Positions 17,521 to 26,203 of a stretch of 64,000 bases of DNA are shown here, piece by piece. Source of the DNA: M0108 sp963841065 (GTDB taxonomy: Bacteria > Pseudomonadota > Gammaproteobacteria > Chromatiales > Chromatiaceae); NCBI GenBank assembly GCA_963841065.1, contig CAWJBI010000058.1:82131-146130 (forward strand), read 5' to 3'. Every line of letters starts with the position of its first letter. Position 1 is the stretch's first letter. Under the pieces are notes generated by a model. It made no database searches and had not been told where the DNA came from. It saw only the letters and a program-made list of their open reading frames with translations. Made by a program: the position numbers and the translations under genes.

Positions 17521-19299
17521 TCATCGCGGCGGCCTGCGGGCCTCGCGGAACCAGGGACGGTACTCCTCCATGCGCTTCCCTTGTTCCGCGGGGGCTTGGC
17601 GGCGGCAGGTGGCATAGTCCTGGGTCCCGGGGGAGGCCCCCCAGCGCCGCTCCACGCAGTCGTTGGGGTTGTACCCCACCTCCAGCCCGGGGCGGCGGGC
17701 ATAGAGGTCGGCCAGGCTGAGACGCCAGGAGCTACCATCGCTGCGCGTATAACCGACGAAGCGCTCTTGGATGCGCCGCGCATGGAGCCGCTCGATGCGC
17801 GCCGCGGCCGCGGCCGGACCCTCGCCGCGCAGGACATAGAGTTCCGGATAGCGACGGATACGGTCCGGCAGTCCTTCGAGGACCTTCAGAGCGATCAGCA
17901 GGCGCATGTCCCGGGAGGGGGTCGCGTAGTCCTCCCAGGGCCCCGTGGTCTCGAAGATGGCCGGGCCGCTGGGCATGGGGACCTGGGCCCCGGGGTGGGC
18001 GCGCATATAGGTCTCGCCGTTGTCCACTGAAGTGACCCGGGTCTCGATCTGTTCCATCAGTGCCGCCAGGGTAGCGTCATAGGCGGCCTCGGGGTCCAGC
18101 CCCCGGGGGTTGATGAGGTGCTCCATGCGGGCGTAGAAGTCCGCCGATGACAGGCTGGCCTGCTCCGCTGAATAGGGTGGAGTGCCATCGCGGCCATCCA
18201 GGTCGCCGTTGGCTAGCAGGCGCGGCCCGGGGCCGCGGGCGACCAGGGGGCGGTGGGCCTTGAAGCCGGGGCCAGCGCTGGGCGTCTCGGCAAAGAGGAA
18301 GGTCCCCTCCCAGAAGCGCTTGCGGCTGACCGAGTTGTCCGGCTGGGCGTCCACCGCGAGCAGGAGCCCGCTGTGTCCGGCGGTCTGGGGGACCCACTTG
18401 ACCAGAATCAGGGTGTGACCGTAGGGGTCCGCATAGAGGGTGCCGGGCCAGAGGGCCGCGCGATCGAGGGGGACCGGATAGAAGTCCGTGGCCTCGTCCC
18501 GCAGGGCCGTGCGGCCGCTGCCGGAGTGGACCCTGTCCATGAGCCGCCGGCTGACGTCCCGGAAGGTCCCGGCCGGTGCCGGAGGGCCGGCAAAGGCGCG
18601 GTCGATGAGCGGGGCCTCGCAGCGGGGTGGGCTGTCGCGGCCGCCGCGGTTGCAGGCGCGGTAGGCGATGGGCAGGCCCAGCTTCCAGGCAAAGTAGGCG
18701 CGCAGAAAGTAGGACAGGTCCGCGCAATCCGGCTCGGCGGGCAGGCGCCGGTCCTCGTCCTGACCCAGATAGCCATGGAGAAAGTTGCGCCCTGGATCGG
18801 CCAGCACCGGGGCCAGCGAGGGGAAACTCAGGGACTCGTTCGGCGGTGCATCAAACAGGCGCTCGATCCAGGCCGCGTAAAGGGCCTGAGACGCCAGGTC
18901 CCAGTCGCCGCTGCCCCGATCCCCGGCGCCACCACCGACCGTGACCTCGGCGCAGGCCAGCACCCGGCCACCGCGCGTCGCCTCGATGCGGTAGGGTCCC
19001 GGCTGAGGTGCGGGGAGGGTCCCCTGGAGATGCCAGGGCGGTCCGCCGCCCCGGGAGGTCCGCAGACCGGTCCGACGTCCCCCCGGGTCTGTGATCTGGA
19101 CTTGATCAAGGTCGCCGCCGGTGGCGACAGCCAGGACCGTCAGGGGCTCCCCGGGCTGGGGGGAGAGGGGGGCGGTCCAGACCCAGGCGTCGTCCGCCTG
19201 CCGGCAGGCGGACGCGGCCAGGGCGGTAGCCGGAGAGAGGAGACCCACCGCCAGCAGACTGGCGGCCATCAGAGCAGGAAAAAGGCCAGAAACCATCAT
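17521..19299 (-). CDS. Secreted protein with papain-like Cys/His pattern, function unknown
   Basis: About 592 residues. A signal peptide (MMVSGLFPALMAASLLAVGL ... ALA) precedes an Ig-like stretch with a predicted strand pattern (about 45-130). Then PAEPDCADLSYFLRAYFAW and YADPYGHTLILVKWV carry a Cys and a His placed as in NlpC/P60 or transglutaminase-like hydrolases (C199 and H302 when counted from the GTG at 19320). The C-terminal 250 residues are not recognised. I use the ATG pair at 19299; the GTG at 19320 has no ribosome site. The gene is followed leftward by the DUF2272 lipoprotein 130 bases away. It could be an envelope peptidase or amidase, but no family was identified with confidence. 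Confidence 0.6.
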   Translation of the reverse strand: MMVSGLFPALMAASLLAVGLLSPATALAASACRQADDAWVWTAPLSPQPGEPLTVLAVATGGDLDQVQITDPGGRRTGLRTSRGGGPPWHLQGTLPAPQPGPYRIEATRGGRVLACAEVTVGGGAGDRGSGDWDLASQALYAAWIERLFDAPPNESLSFPSLAPVLADPGRNFLHGYLGQDEDRRLPAEPDCADLSYFLRAYFAWKLGLPIAYRACNRGGRDSPPRCEAPLIDRAFAGPPAPAGTFRDVSRRLMDRVHSGSGRTALRDEATDFYPVPLDRAALWPGTLYADPYGHTLILVKWVPQTAGHSGLLLAVDAQPDNSVSRKRFWEGTFLFAETPSAGPGFKAHRPLVARGPGPRLLANGDLDGRDGTPPYSAEQASLSSADFYARMEHLINPRGLDPEAAYDATLAALMEQIETRVTSVDNGETYMRAHPGAQVPMPSGPAIFETTGPWEDYATPSRDMRLLIALKVLEGLPDRIRRYPELYVLRGEGPAAAAARIERLHARRIQERFVGYTRSDGSSWRLSLADLYARRPGLEVGYNPNDCVERRWGASPGTQDYATCRRQAPAEQGKRMEEYRPWFREARRPPR

Positions 19300-19386
19300 A
19301 AGCAGGCTCTCGAAACGCACCCGAGGTGGCGGAGGAGTTTATACCGAACACCCAGGAGGTTGTCGGTTTTCAGGGTCGGGTCACCA

Positions 19387-20565
19387 TCAGGCATCCTTGA
19401 GTTCCTGGTCCACGATGGCCGCCACCACCAGGTCGCCCCAGACGTTGATGGCGGTGATGGGATAGTCGAAGAAGCGATCCACCACCAGGTACAGGGCCAG
19501 GTAGGTCGGGGGCAGACCGAGCAGGTCGAGCATGAAGGCCATCATGGCGATACCGCCCCCGGGAATGCCGGCGGTACCGGCGGAGGAGGCCATGGTCAGC
19601 AAGACAATGAAGACCGTCTGCCAGGGACTCAAATCGACGCCCGCCAATTGCGACATAAAAATCAGCAGGATGGCTTGATAGAGGGCCGAGCCGTGCATGT
19701 TCAGCGTGGCCCCCAGGGGCAGGGTCAGGCTGGTGACCCGCTCGCTGACCCCGAAGGCCTCCAGGGCACGCTTGGAGACCGGGTAGGTGGCGTTGCTGGA
19801 GGCGGTGGACAGGGCGGTGAGCAGGGGCTCGCGGCAGGCCGCCACCAGCGACCAGGGGGAGCAACCGGTGCGGACGCGGTAAAGGGTGGGCATGACCAGG
19901 GCGCCGTGCAGGACGGCGGCCAGGACCACGGCCCAGACGAAGGCCCGGAGCTGAAAGGCCCCGGCCCAGTCCATGGTGGCGAGGCTGGCATATACCAGCC
20001 CGAAAATGCCGAGGGGCGCGAGGGCCAGAACCCCGTTCAGGGTCTGCATCAGCAGGGCGTCCAGGGCCTGGGCACCGCCGACCAGGGTGGCCCTCTGGTG
20101 CTTGGCGAGGCGGCGGGAGGCGGCGGCGGCCAGCACGGCGACGAAGACGATGTGCAGGACGTTGCCCGCGGCCAGGGAGGCGAAGAGGTTGCTGGGGATG
20201 AAGTTGTCGATCAGCCGATCCAGGCTGAAGCTGGCCGCGGCCGGGGTAGCCGGCGCCAGGTTCAGCAGGCCAGCGGGGACGTCCCGGGCAAGGACCAGGC
20301 CGAGCAGGATCCCGATGAGGGCGGCCACGGCGGAGGTGGCGAGGTAGTAAAGGAAGGTGCGGCCGCCAATGCGCCGGAGATTGTCCCCGCTGGCCAGGGA
20401 GGCGTAGATGGAGACCAGAATCAGGGGCAGGATGAGGAGCTTGAGGACGGAGATGAAGATCTGCCCGAGCCAGGCGACATAGGCGCCCCCGGCCGGGAAG
20501 ACGAGGGCCAGGGCGATGCCCAGCAGAAGCCCACCGGGGATGGAGTAGAGGTAGCGCAGGGGCAT
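19387..20565 (-). CDS. Dicarboxylate/amino acid:cation symporter (DAACS family)
   Basis: 392 residues, polytopic. Recognised from VLKLLILPLILVSIYASLASGD near the N-terminus, the serine-rich loop LSTASSNATYPVSKRALE, the NMHGSALYQAILLIFMSQ segment equivalent to the NMDG motif of GltPh-like transporters, and the AGIPGGGIAMMAFMLDLLGLP hairpin tip. It imports a C4-dicarboxylate or acidic amino acid with H+ or Na+. The change NMDG to NMHG affects the cation site and leaves the coupling ion uncertain. Transcribed alone, with 67 bases to the upstream neighbour on the same strand. Confidence 0.88.
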   Translation of the reverse strand: MPLRYLYSIPGGLLLGIALALVFPAGGAYVAWLGQIFISVLKLLILPLILVSIYASLASGDNLRRIGGRTFLYYLATSAVAALIGILLGLVLARDVPAGLLNLAPATPAAASFSLDRLIDNFIPSNLFASLAAGNVLHIVFVAVLAAAASRRLAKHQRATLVGGAQALDALLMQTLNGVLALAPLGIFGLVYASLATMDWAGAFQLRAFVWAVVLAAVLHGALVMPTLYRVRTGCSPWSLVAACREPLLTALSTASSNATYPVSKRALEAFGVSERVTSLTLPLGATLNMHGSALYQAILLIFMSQLAGVDLSPWQTVFIVLLTMASSAGTAGIPGGGIAMMAFMLDLLGLPPTYLALYLVVDRFFDYPITAINVWGDLVVAAIVDQELKDA

Positions 20566-20660
20566 GGCAGGTCCTGGGTGCGGGAGATATCAAGCCGGGC
20601 CGCGGCCCGAACGGGGCGGTCGCGGCTCGTCCGCGGGGCCAGCGTGGGGCTGAACCCGAG

Positions 20661-22097
20661 CTACCAGCCGAGGCGCCGCCGGTTGCGCTCCACCTCGTCC
20701 TGGTCGCTGTAATAGGTCTTGTGACCGTCCCGGTCGATGTAGCGCTCGTGGCCCTTGCCGGCGATCAGGGCCACCCAGGGCTCATCCGCCGGTCGGCTGG
20801 CCAGCAGGTCGAAGAGGCGGGCGATGGCCGCCGGGCGATCCACCACCACCTCCGGGACCGGGCCCGGTATGCCGGTCAGGATGTCCGCGATGATGCGCTC
20901 GGGGTCCTCGGTGCGGGGATTGTCCGAGGTCACGATGAGGTGATCGGAGTGGCGCGCCACCGCGGCACCCATGAGGGGACGCTTGCCGTGATCGCGATCC
21001 CCACCGCAGCCGAACAGGGTCGCGACCCTGGCGCCAGGGAAGGCGGCGCGGATGGCGGCGAGGATGGTATCCAGGGCGTCCGACGTATGGGCGAAGTCAA
21101 TAACCAGGGTCCGGTTGCCGATGGACTGACACTCGAAGCGCCCATCCACCGGGTGCAAATCCCTCCAGTAGGGGCGCGCTCCCGGGCCCAGGACGCCGTC
21201 CGCCAGGGCCGCGGCCAGGGCATAGTTGGCCCGGTTGTGCTCCAGGGCCAGGAAGGGCTTGGCGGCGATGGCCTCCGGACCCAGGGCGGCGGGGGCCAGG
21301 ACCTCGATCGGGACCCGCGGCTCGCCGCGCCCGCGCAGGCGTTTGGCCACCTCGGGGCTGGAGCAGAAGAGGCGTCCCCCCGCCTGGATAAGGTCGAGGA
21401 TGCGGGCCTTGGCGGCAAAGTACGACGCCTCGTCGCCATGATAGTCCAGATGGTCCTGGGAGAAGTTGGTCCAGCCGGCGTTGCGCAAGGGGATGCCATG
21501 GACGCGCCCCTGATCCAGGGCATGGCTGCTGATCTCCATGGCCACCACATCGCACCCGCCCCGTTCGGCGTGCAGCAAGCGGCGCAGCTCGATCAGGGGC
21601 GGGGAGGTGAAGCCGGTCTCCGCGAGGCGTTGACCGTTGCGGGAGACGCCCAGGGTGCCGATGGTCAGGACCCGCTGCCCCTGGGCCGCGAGCATGGACT
21701 CCAGGTACTTGACGGTGGTGGTCTTGCCGTTGGTCCCGGTGACGCCCAGGAAGCGCGGGGTACCCGGCTCCAGCGGGTAAACGAGGTCGCAGAAGCGCCG
21801 CACCGTCTCGGCCCAGTCCCCGGGCTGGGTGACGTAGATCCCCTTGCCTGGCATGGCATCGAAGCAGTCGAGCATCTGGTTGGTCACCAGGACCGCGCAG
21901 GGGCTGGCCGCCAGGTAGCGCCGATAGAGGTCCTCGTCGCTCTTGCCGTCCGCGAAGCGCTGGAAGAAGAGGATGGAGCCCGAGTCACAGGCGTCCGCGC
22001 GCCACTGGATATTGGTCAGGGTCGCGGGGATCGCCGACGCTCGCCGCCAGGCGAAGTCGAGCGTCTCGAGCAGGTGGGACAGGGGATCAGTGGGCAT
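20661..22097 (-). CDS. MurE-like Mur ligase with atypical N-terminal domain
   Basis: 478 residues. The ATP site is GVTGTNGKTTTVKYLES (about 118-134). The ligase core follows: MEISSHALDQGRV, the DHLDYHGDEASY segment, and the DNPRTEDP motif that in MurE selects meso-diaminopimelate. KGHERYI lies near the C-terminus. In E. coli MurE the N-terminal UDP-binding domain has a D-S-R motif; here the matching stretch (IQWRADACDSGSILFFQRF) lacks it. The gene sits outside a division/cell-wall cluster, so it is probably a second, specialised ligase beside a true murE, with a different nucleotide or acceptor substrate. The start at ATG 22097 drops 25 upstream residues that look non-coding. Confidence 0.75.
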   Translation of the reverse strand: MPTDPLSHLLETLDFAWRRASAIPATLTNIQWRADACDSGSILFFQRFADGKSDEDLYRRYLAASPCAVLVTNQMLDCFDAMPGKGIYVTQPGDWAETVRRFCDLVYPLEPGTPRFLGVTGTNGKTTTVKYLESMLAAQGQRVLTIGTLGVSRNGQRLAETGFTSPPLIELRRLLHAERGGCDVVAMEISSHALDQGRVHGIPLRNAGWTNFSQDHLDYHGDEASYFAAKARILDLIQAGGRLFCSSPEVAKRLRGRGEPRVPIEVLAPAALGPEAIAAKPFLALEHNRANYALAAALADGVLGPGARPYWRDLHPVDGRFECQSIGNRTLVIDFAHTSDALDTILAAIRAAFPGARVATLFGCGGDRDHGKRPLMGAAVARHSDHLIVTSDNPRTEDPERIIADILTGIPGPVPEVVVDRPAAIARLFDLLASRPADEPWVALIAGKGHERYIDRDGHKTYYSDQDEVERNRRRLGW

Positions 22098-22400
22098 GGC
22101 GGTCCGGTGCGATTCGCGGGGGGAAATACTATACGCCAGCCACGCCTGGGCATGCTGTACCAGCAGGCGCAAAAAAACCCGCTTCGATGCCGTGGCCGGG
22201 GCGCGGTATAGCCGCCACGAGCGCGGGCAAAGCCGCGGCGGTCACCGACTTATCACTCCTTAGCGGCGCGATAGAGGGTGCCCTGGAAGCGGCGGTACCG
22301 AGATTGAGCACCTGGGAAACAGCTCCGGCATACGCCATAATTTGAGTGGCCTGCGCTGGGCTGATCTCTGAAACTTAACGCCTCCGCGGGGGAAAAGATC
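22098..22400. other. Divergent intergenic region, murE-like / GH3
   Basis: 303 bases holding both 5' regions. No promoter, RNA or coding frame can be supported. A small leftward open frame (22129-22338) has no features of a gene. Confidence 0.35.
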
Positions 22401-24287
22401 ATGACCGGGATCGACAAGCATCCCACCTGGCTAGCGCTGGCCCGGGGTTGCGGCTCCCTGACGGCCCAGGCCACAGAGCTCCCCTACCGCAATCCGGGCT
22501 TGCCCGTCGAGCAACGGGTCGCCGACTTGCTCGGACGCATGACCCTGGACGAAAAGCTGGGCCAGCTGGTCATGGGGGGGCGCGACTGGGTGACCCCGGC
22601 CCAGGTCGGCGCGCTCCACTTGGGCACCATGCTGTCTGGCGGCGACAGCCCGCCCCCCGACCCCAACAACCTGGACGGCTGGTCAGCCATGATTCAGGGC
22701 TACCAGGCGGCGGCCCTGGGCACCCGCCTCGGCATCCCCCTCCTCTATGGCCTCGACGCGGTCCATGGCTTTGGCGCCCTGCCCGGGGCCACCGTCTTCC
22801 CCCACCAGGTGGCACTGGCCGCGGCGGGAGACGAGGACCTGGTGCGCCGCATCGGCGCGGCCACGGCCCGCGAACTCGCCGCCGTCGGCCTCTACTGGAA
22901 CTTCGCGCCCCTGGTGGCGGTGGTCAACGATATCCGCTGGGGACGCGCCTATGAATCCCTGGGTGAGAATACCGATCTGGTCACCCGCCTCGCCCTGGCC
23001 TATACCACCGGCTACCAGGTTGGCCTGGCGGACCTGGGGGCGGGACTACCCCGCCCGCTGCTGACCGCCAAGCATTTTCTGGGTGACGGCGGGGTCGCGG
23101 ATGGGAGTTCCCATTTCCAACTCAAGGGTGTCTGGTCGCGCCTGGATCGGGGGGACACGCGCGGCGAGGAGACGGCCCTTCTGGCGCGTTTTCTGCCCCC
23201 TTTCCAGGCTCAGATCGAGGCCGGGGTAGGAGCCGTCATGGTCTCCTACAGCCGTTGGAACGGGACCCTGATGCATGGCCATGGCGACTTGCTCCAGGGG
23301 CTCCTGCGCCAGCAACTCGGCTTCCGGGGCCTGGTGGTCTCCGACTGGGAGGCCCTAGGACATCTCCCGGCCCAAGGTTTCGACCAGCAAGTGGCCATGG
23401 CCGTCAACGCCGGCGTGGACGTCCTCATGGAGCCCGCCAGAAGCGCGGAGGTCATCGGCATACTGCGCACGCTCGCCGCCAGCAACCAGATCTCCGCTCA
23501 CCGGATCAATGAGGCTGTCGCCCATGTCCTGCGGGTGAAATTCGCCATGGGCCTCTTCGAACACCCCGGGCCGGTGGCGGCCGCGGGCGAACTGATCGGC
23601 AGCCCCCAACACCGCGCCCTGGCCCGGGAGGCGGTCCGCAAGTCTCAGGTCCTGCTCAAGAACCAGGACGCACTACCGCTGCGACGCGGCCAGCACATTC
23701 GGGTGGCCGGGGCCCACGCCGACGATCTGGGATTACAGAGTGGGGGCTGGACCCTGACCTGGAGTGGTTTTCAGGGCGACAACACCCGCCTGCCCGGGGG
23801 GACCAGCCTCCTCGCCGGTCTGCGTCAGGTTGGCGGCGCCACCACCCGGATCGACTATTCAGCGAGCGGGGACTTTACCGGTCCCCCGGCCGACGTGGCC
23901 CTCGTCCTGGTCGGCGAGCCGCCCTATGCCGAGTGGTTGGGCGACCGCGATGCCCAGGGCCTGCGCCTGTCGCCCCAGGATCAGGCCCTGATCGCCAGGA
24001 TGCGCCCCCTGGCGCGCAAGCTGGTCCTGGTGCTGGTCTCTGGACGGCCGCTCATCCTCGATCAGGCCCTCGCGGCCAGCGACGCCCTGGTCGCCGCCTG
24101 GCTGCCGGGTAGCGAGGGCGCCGGCGTCGCCGATACCCTGTTCGGCGATGCCCCCTTCACCGGCAAGTTGCCCTATGCCTGGCCGCGCGACGCCAACAGC
24201 CTCTTGCCGGCCAGCGCCTCGCCAGCGGAACGCCAACCGAGCCTTCTGTATGAATTTGGCTACGGTCTGAGTTCAACAAAATCGTGA
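22401..24287 (+). CDS. Glycoside hydrolase family 3 beta-glucosidase-like
   Basis: 628 residues with both GH3 domains. The TIM-barrel part has GIPLLYGLDAVHGFGALPGATVF, NFAPLVAVVNDIRWGRAYES, LTAKHFLGDGG, and the nucleophile aspartate in GLVVSDWEAL. The second domain starts around VRKSQVLLKNQDALPL and ends with LPYAWPRD, as in exo-beta-1,3/1,4-glucanases (ExoP-like). Substrate is probably a beta-linked glucan or oligosaccharide. The N-terminus (MTGIDKHPTWLALARGCGS) is a poor signal peptide, so location is uncertain. GGGGGA precedes the ATG. Confidence 0.9.
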   Translation: MTGIDKHPTWLALARGCGSLTAQATELPYRNPGLPVEQRVADLLGRMTLDEKLGQLVMGGRDWVTPAQVGALHLGTMLSGGDSPPPDPNNLDGWSAMIQGYQAAALGTRLGIPLLYGLDAVHGFGALPGATVFPHQVALAAAGDEDLVRRIGAATARELAAVGLYWNFAPLVAVVNDIRWGRAYESLGENTDLVTRLALAYTTGYQVGLADLGAGLPRPLLTAKHFLGDGGVADGSSHFQLKGVWSRLDRGDTRGEETALLARFLPPFQAQIEAGVGAVMVSYSRWNGTLMHGHGDLLQGLLRQQLGFRGLVVSDWEALGHLPAQGFDQQVAMAVNAGVDVLMEPARSAEVIGILRTLAASNQISAHRINEAVAHVLRVKFAMGLFEHPGPVAAAGELIGSPQHRALAREAVRKSQVLLKNQDALPLRRGQHIRVAGAHADDLGLQSGGWTLTWSGFQGDNTRLPGGTSLLAGLRQVGGATTRIDYSASGDFTGPPADVALVLVGEPPYAEWLGDRDAQGLRLSPQDQALIARMRPLARKLVLVLVSGRPLILDQALAASDALVAAWLPGSEGAGVADTLFGDAPFTGKLPYAWPRDANSLLPASASPAERQPSLLYEFGYGLSSTKS

Positions 24288-24437
24288 AGTGACTTTAGAG
24301 GTCAGACTGGAACCTGGACCTAGATACCGGACCCTGCCGGTGCCGAACACCCCGGCTTTGTCGCCGCGGGACGAATAGGCATTGGACTGGTTCCTTCGTC
24401 CGGTACCCCCGGCAAACCCGATAACTGGCGGAAGCAC

Positions 24438-24977
24438 ATGGCCCTGACTGACAAACAAAGTGGTGTTCTGAAAAGGATGTTGATCGGCTTGTTGATAGCC
24501 TTGGCCATCGTCGTCGGCTGTGGGGCATGGAATCCCCTGGGCTTTCCCGCCGGGATGACCCTCGTTGACCGCCTGGCGGTCGCGGTTAAATGCACCCTGG
24601 TACCAGGTATGTTCCTCATTATCGGGGTCGCGCGCATGGCGCGGCAGCGCTTCTTTTCCCCAGAGGATATCGATGGCGGAGTCACCTCCACGGATACGCC
24701 CCGGGCGCAATTGCTACAAACCCTGTTGCAGAACACCCTGGAGCAGTCCGTGATCGCCCTGCTGGTTTATCTGGGGTGGGCCTTGACGATGCCCGCAACC
24801 TGGCTATCGGTGGTGCCGGTGGCGGCCTTGGCCTTTGCCATCGGGCGCATCCTGTTTTTCCTGGGCTACGAACAGGGCGCGGCGTCCCGGGCCCTGGGGT
24901 TTGCCATGACCTTCTATCCCTCTGTCATCATGATGGTAGCGCTGGGGGGCGTGCTGTTCTGGGATCTGATCTTCTGA
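24438..24977 (+). CDS. MAPEG-family membrane protein
   Basis: 179 residues with about four hydrophobic segments (MLIGLLIALAIVVGCGAW; LVPGMFLIIGVARMAR; VIALLVYLGWALTMPATWL; YPSVIMMVALGGVLFW). The middle stretch with LLQNTLEQSVIALLVY and AFAIGRILFFLGYEQG matches the MAPEG superfamily, whose members include glutathione-dependent enzymes of eicosanoid metabolism. Bacterial members are mostly uncharacterised. The closest start is ATG 24438; a weak AG-rich sequence precedes it. Confidence 0.75.
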   Translation: MALTDKQSGVLKRMLIGLLIALAIVVGCGAWNPLGFPAGMTLVDRLAVAVKCTLVPGMFLIIGVARMARQRFFSPEDIDGGVTSTDTPRAQLLQTLLQNTLEQSVIALLVYLGWALTMPATWLSVVPVAALAFAIGRILFFLGYEQGAASRALGFAMTFYPSVIMMVALGGVLFWDLIF

Positions 24978-25039
24978 AACGAAGGGTAGTGGTCCAGACG
25001 TGGATACGAGCTCGGAAAACAATCGTTAAGACAGCCCCC

Positions 25040-25360
25040 TGCAAGCTGTGCTATCCAAATCTGGCGCACTGCCCGCTCGGCACCCACGCCTTCATCATCA
25101 TGTAGAACGGCTGGAGCGAAGATGCCAGCGCCATCACCAAAGACGCCCCGGCCCACCGCTGGACGGCGGTCAGCATTCCCAGCCACAACAACGAGCACGG
25201 ACATTCCTTAAGCGCCACCCATCGGCTCGATCGGATCTACATATCGCTGCGGTTCGCCAAGGCTCTTTACGAGGTCCTGACCCCAGGCACCAGGCTCCTG
25301 ATCACCGATTCGCCGGTTTTGGTCAAACAAACGACTGGGGTGGCGTTGGAAATCATGTAA
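25040..25360 (+). pseudogene. Remnant of an L,D-transpeptidase-like (YkuD) C-terminal region
   Basis: The frame ending TAA at 25358-25360 reads LAHCPLGTHAFIIM-stop-NGWSEDASAITKDAPAHRW and then HRLDRIYISLRFAKALYEVL and TPGTRLLITDSPV. The GTHAF run, a later RW-x-A-V segment and TPGTxLLITD are typical of the C-terminal part of catalytic L,D-transpeptidase proteins. An in-frame TAG at 25103-25105 interrupts it, and the upstream catalytic Cys region is not found in this stretch. I interpret it as a degraded gene fragment left before the toxin-antitoxin pair. Confidence 0.5.
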
Positions 25361-25459
25361 CGCCGACCGCCCCAACCATTGATCGATCTCGCCGCCCGCT
25401 CTGAGCGAACGGTGTCGATCAGATTCCTGATTTACGCCGGTTCCGCTCGGCCCTAAACT

Positions 25460-25480
25460 ATTGTTGAAATCCTCAACAAT
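25460..25480 (+). promoter_or_regulatory. Palindromic operator of the toxin-antitoxin pair
   Basis: ATTGTTGA-AATCC-TCAACAAT is a perfect inverted repeat with 8-base arms, ending 19 bases before the antitoxin ATG. Ribbon-helix-helix antitoxins normally repress their own promoter by binding such repeats, so this is the probable operator. Confidence 0.6.
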
Positions 25481-25499
25481 CCAACTTAGGACAGCGTGC

Positions 25500-25733
25500 A
25501 TGGCCACCGTCAATTTCAGCGTTCCGGAAGCGATCAAGCGGGCCTTCAACGAGACCTTCCAGGATCGGAACAAGAGTGCCATCATCGCGGAGCTGATGCG
25601 CGAGGCCATCGAACGCGCCCAGCGTCGCCAACGGCATGTCGAGGCGATTGATCGGATTCTGGAACGCCGTCAGCACGCTCCTTGCTTGACCGAGGATGAA
25701 TTCCGCTCCCTCCGCGATGACGGTCGCTCCTGA
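25500..25733 (+). CDS. Ribbon-helix-helix antitoxin
   Basis: 77 residues. The start MATVNFSVPEAIKRAFNETF, followed by RNKSAIIAELMREAIERAQ, is a short beta strand plus helices typical of CopG/MetJ-type DNA-binding antitoxins. The C-terminal LTEDEFRSLRDDGRS would bind and block the toxin. Its TGA shares a base with the ATG of the toxin (TGATG at 25731-25735), which gives coupled translation. The palindrome upstream is its likely operator. Confidence 0.8.
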   Translation: MATVNFSVPEAIKRAFNETFQDRNKSAIIAELMREAIERAQRRQRHVEAIDRILERRQHAPCLTEDEFRSLRDDGRS

Positions 25734-26179
25734 TGCGCTATGTGGTAGATGCCAGCGTCGCCATCAAATGGTTCTTCCAGTCGGCGCCGGACGAAGAGGA
25801 TGTCGATGCCGCCGTCACCCTGCTGCGCACCAATAGGAACGGGTTGGCTGACTTCTATCAACCGCCGCATTTCGTCGCCGAGGTGGCAGCGGTGTTGGCT
25901 AGGAAGAAACCGGATGAGGCTCAGGCGGACTTGGGCGACCTGCTCGAAATCGAGTTTCGGCTCATCGGGGATGCCACGATCCATCAGACCGCTCTCGACC
26001 TGGCTATCCGCCTGGATCACCATCTGTTCGACACGCTCTACCACGCCGTGGCGCTGCATACACCAGGGGCACTGCTGGTCACCGCCGATCGGCGCTATTT
26101 CACCAAGGCTGAGCCGATTGGCCACATCCTCCTGCTGAACAATCCCCTGCTGACCGCCCGCGAGCATCAGGACGCCTGA
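25733..26179 (+). CDS. PIN-domain toxin, VapC-like
   Basis: 148 residues. The PIN-domain acidic residues are visible in MRYVVDASVAIKWF (D6), HHLFDTLYHAVA and LLVTADRRYF, which in VapC-type toxins coordinate Mg2+ or Mn2+ for RNA cleavage (tRNA or rRNA in known cases). Family length is normal, and the gene is intact. It overlaps the antitoxin by one base. Paired in this order (antitoxin first) it is a complete type II module. Confidence 0.85.
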   Translation: MRYVVDASVAIKWFFQSAPDEEDVDAAVTLLRTNRNGLADFYQPPHFVAEVAAVLARKKPDEAQADLGDLLEIEFRLIGDATIHQTALDLAIRLDHHLFDTLYHAVALHTPGALLVTADRRYFTKAEPIGHILLLNNPLLTAREHQDA

Positions 26180-26203
26180 CACAGCCCCCACCGAGACTCC
26201 CGG

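Noticed and set aside
18253..20712. An 819-codon rightward open frame opposite the papain-like and symporter genes
   Set aside because: Antisense shadow; repetitive Gly/Gln/Arg content without recognisable domains.
22129..22338. Small leftward open frame between the MurE-like gene and GH3
   Set aside because: No ribosome site or recognisable features; Ala-rich shadow composition.
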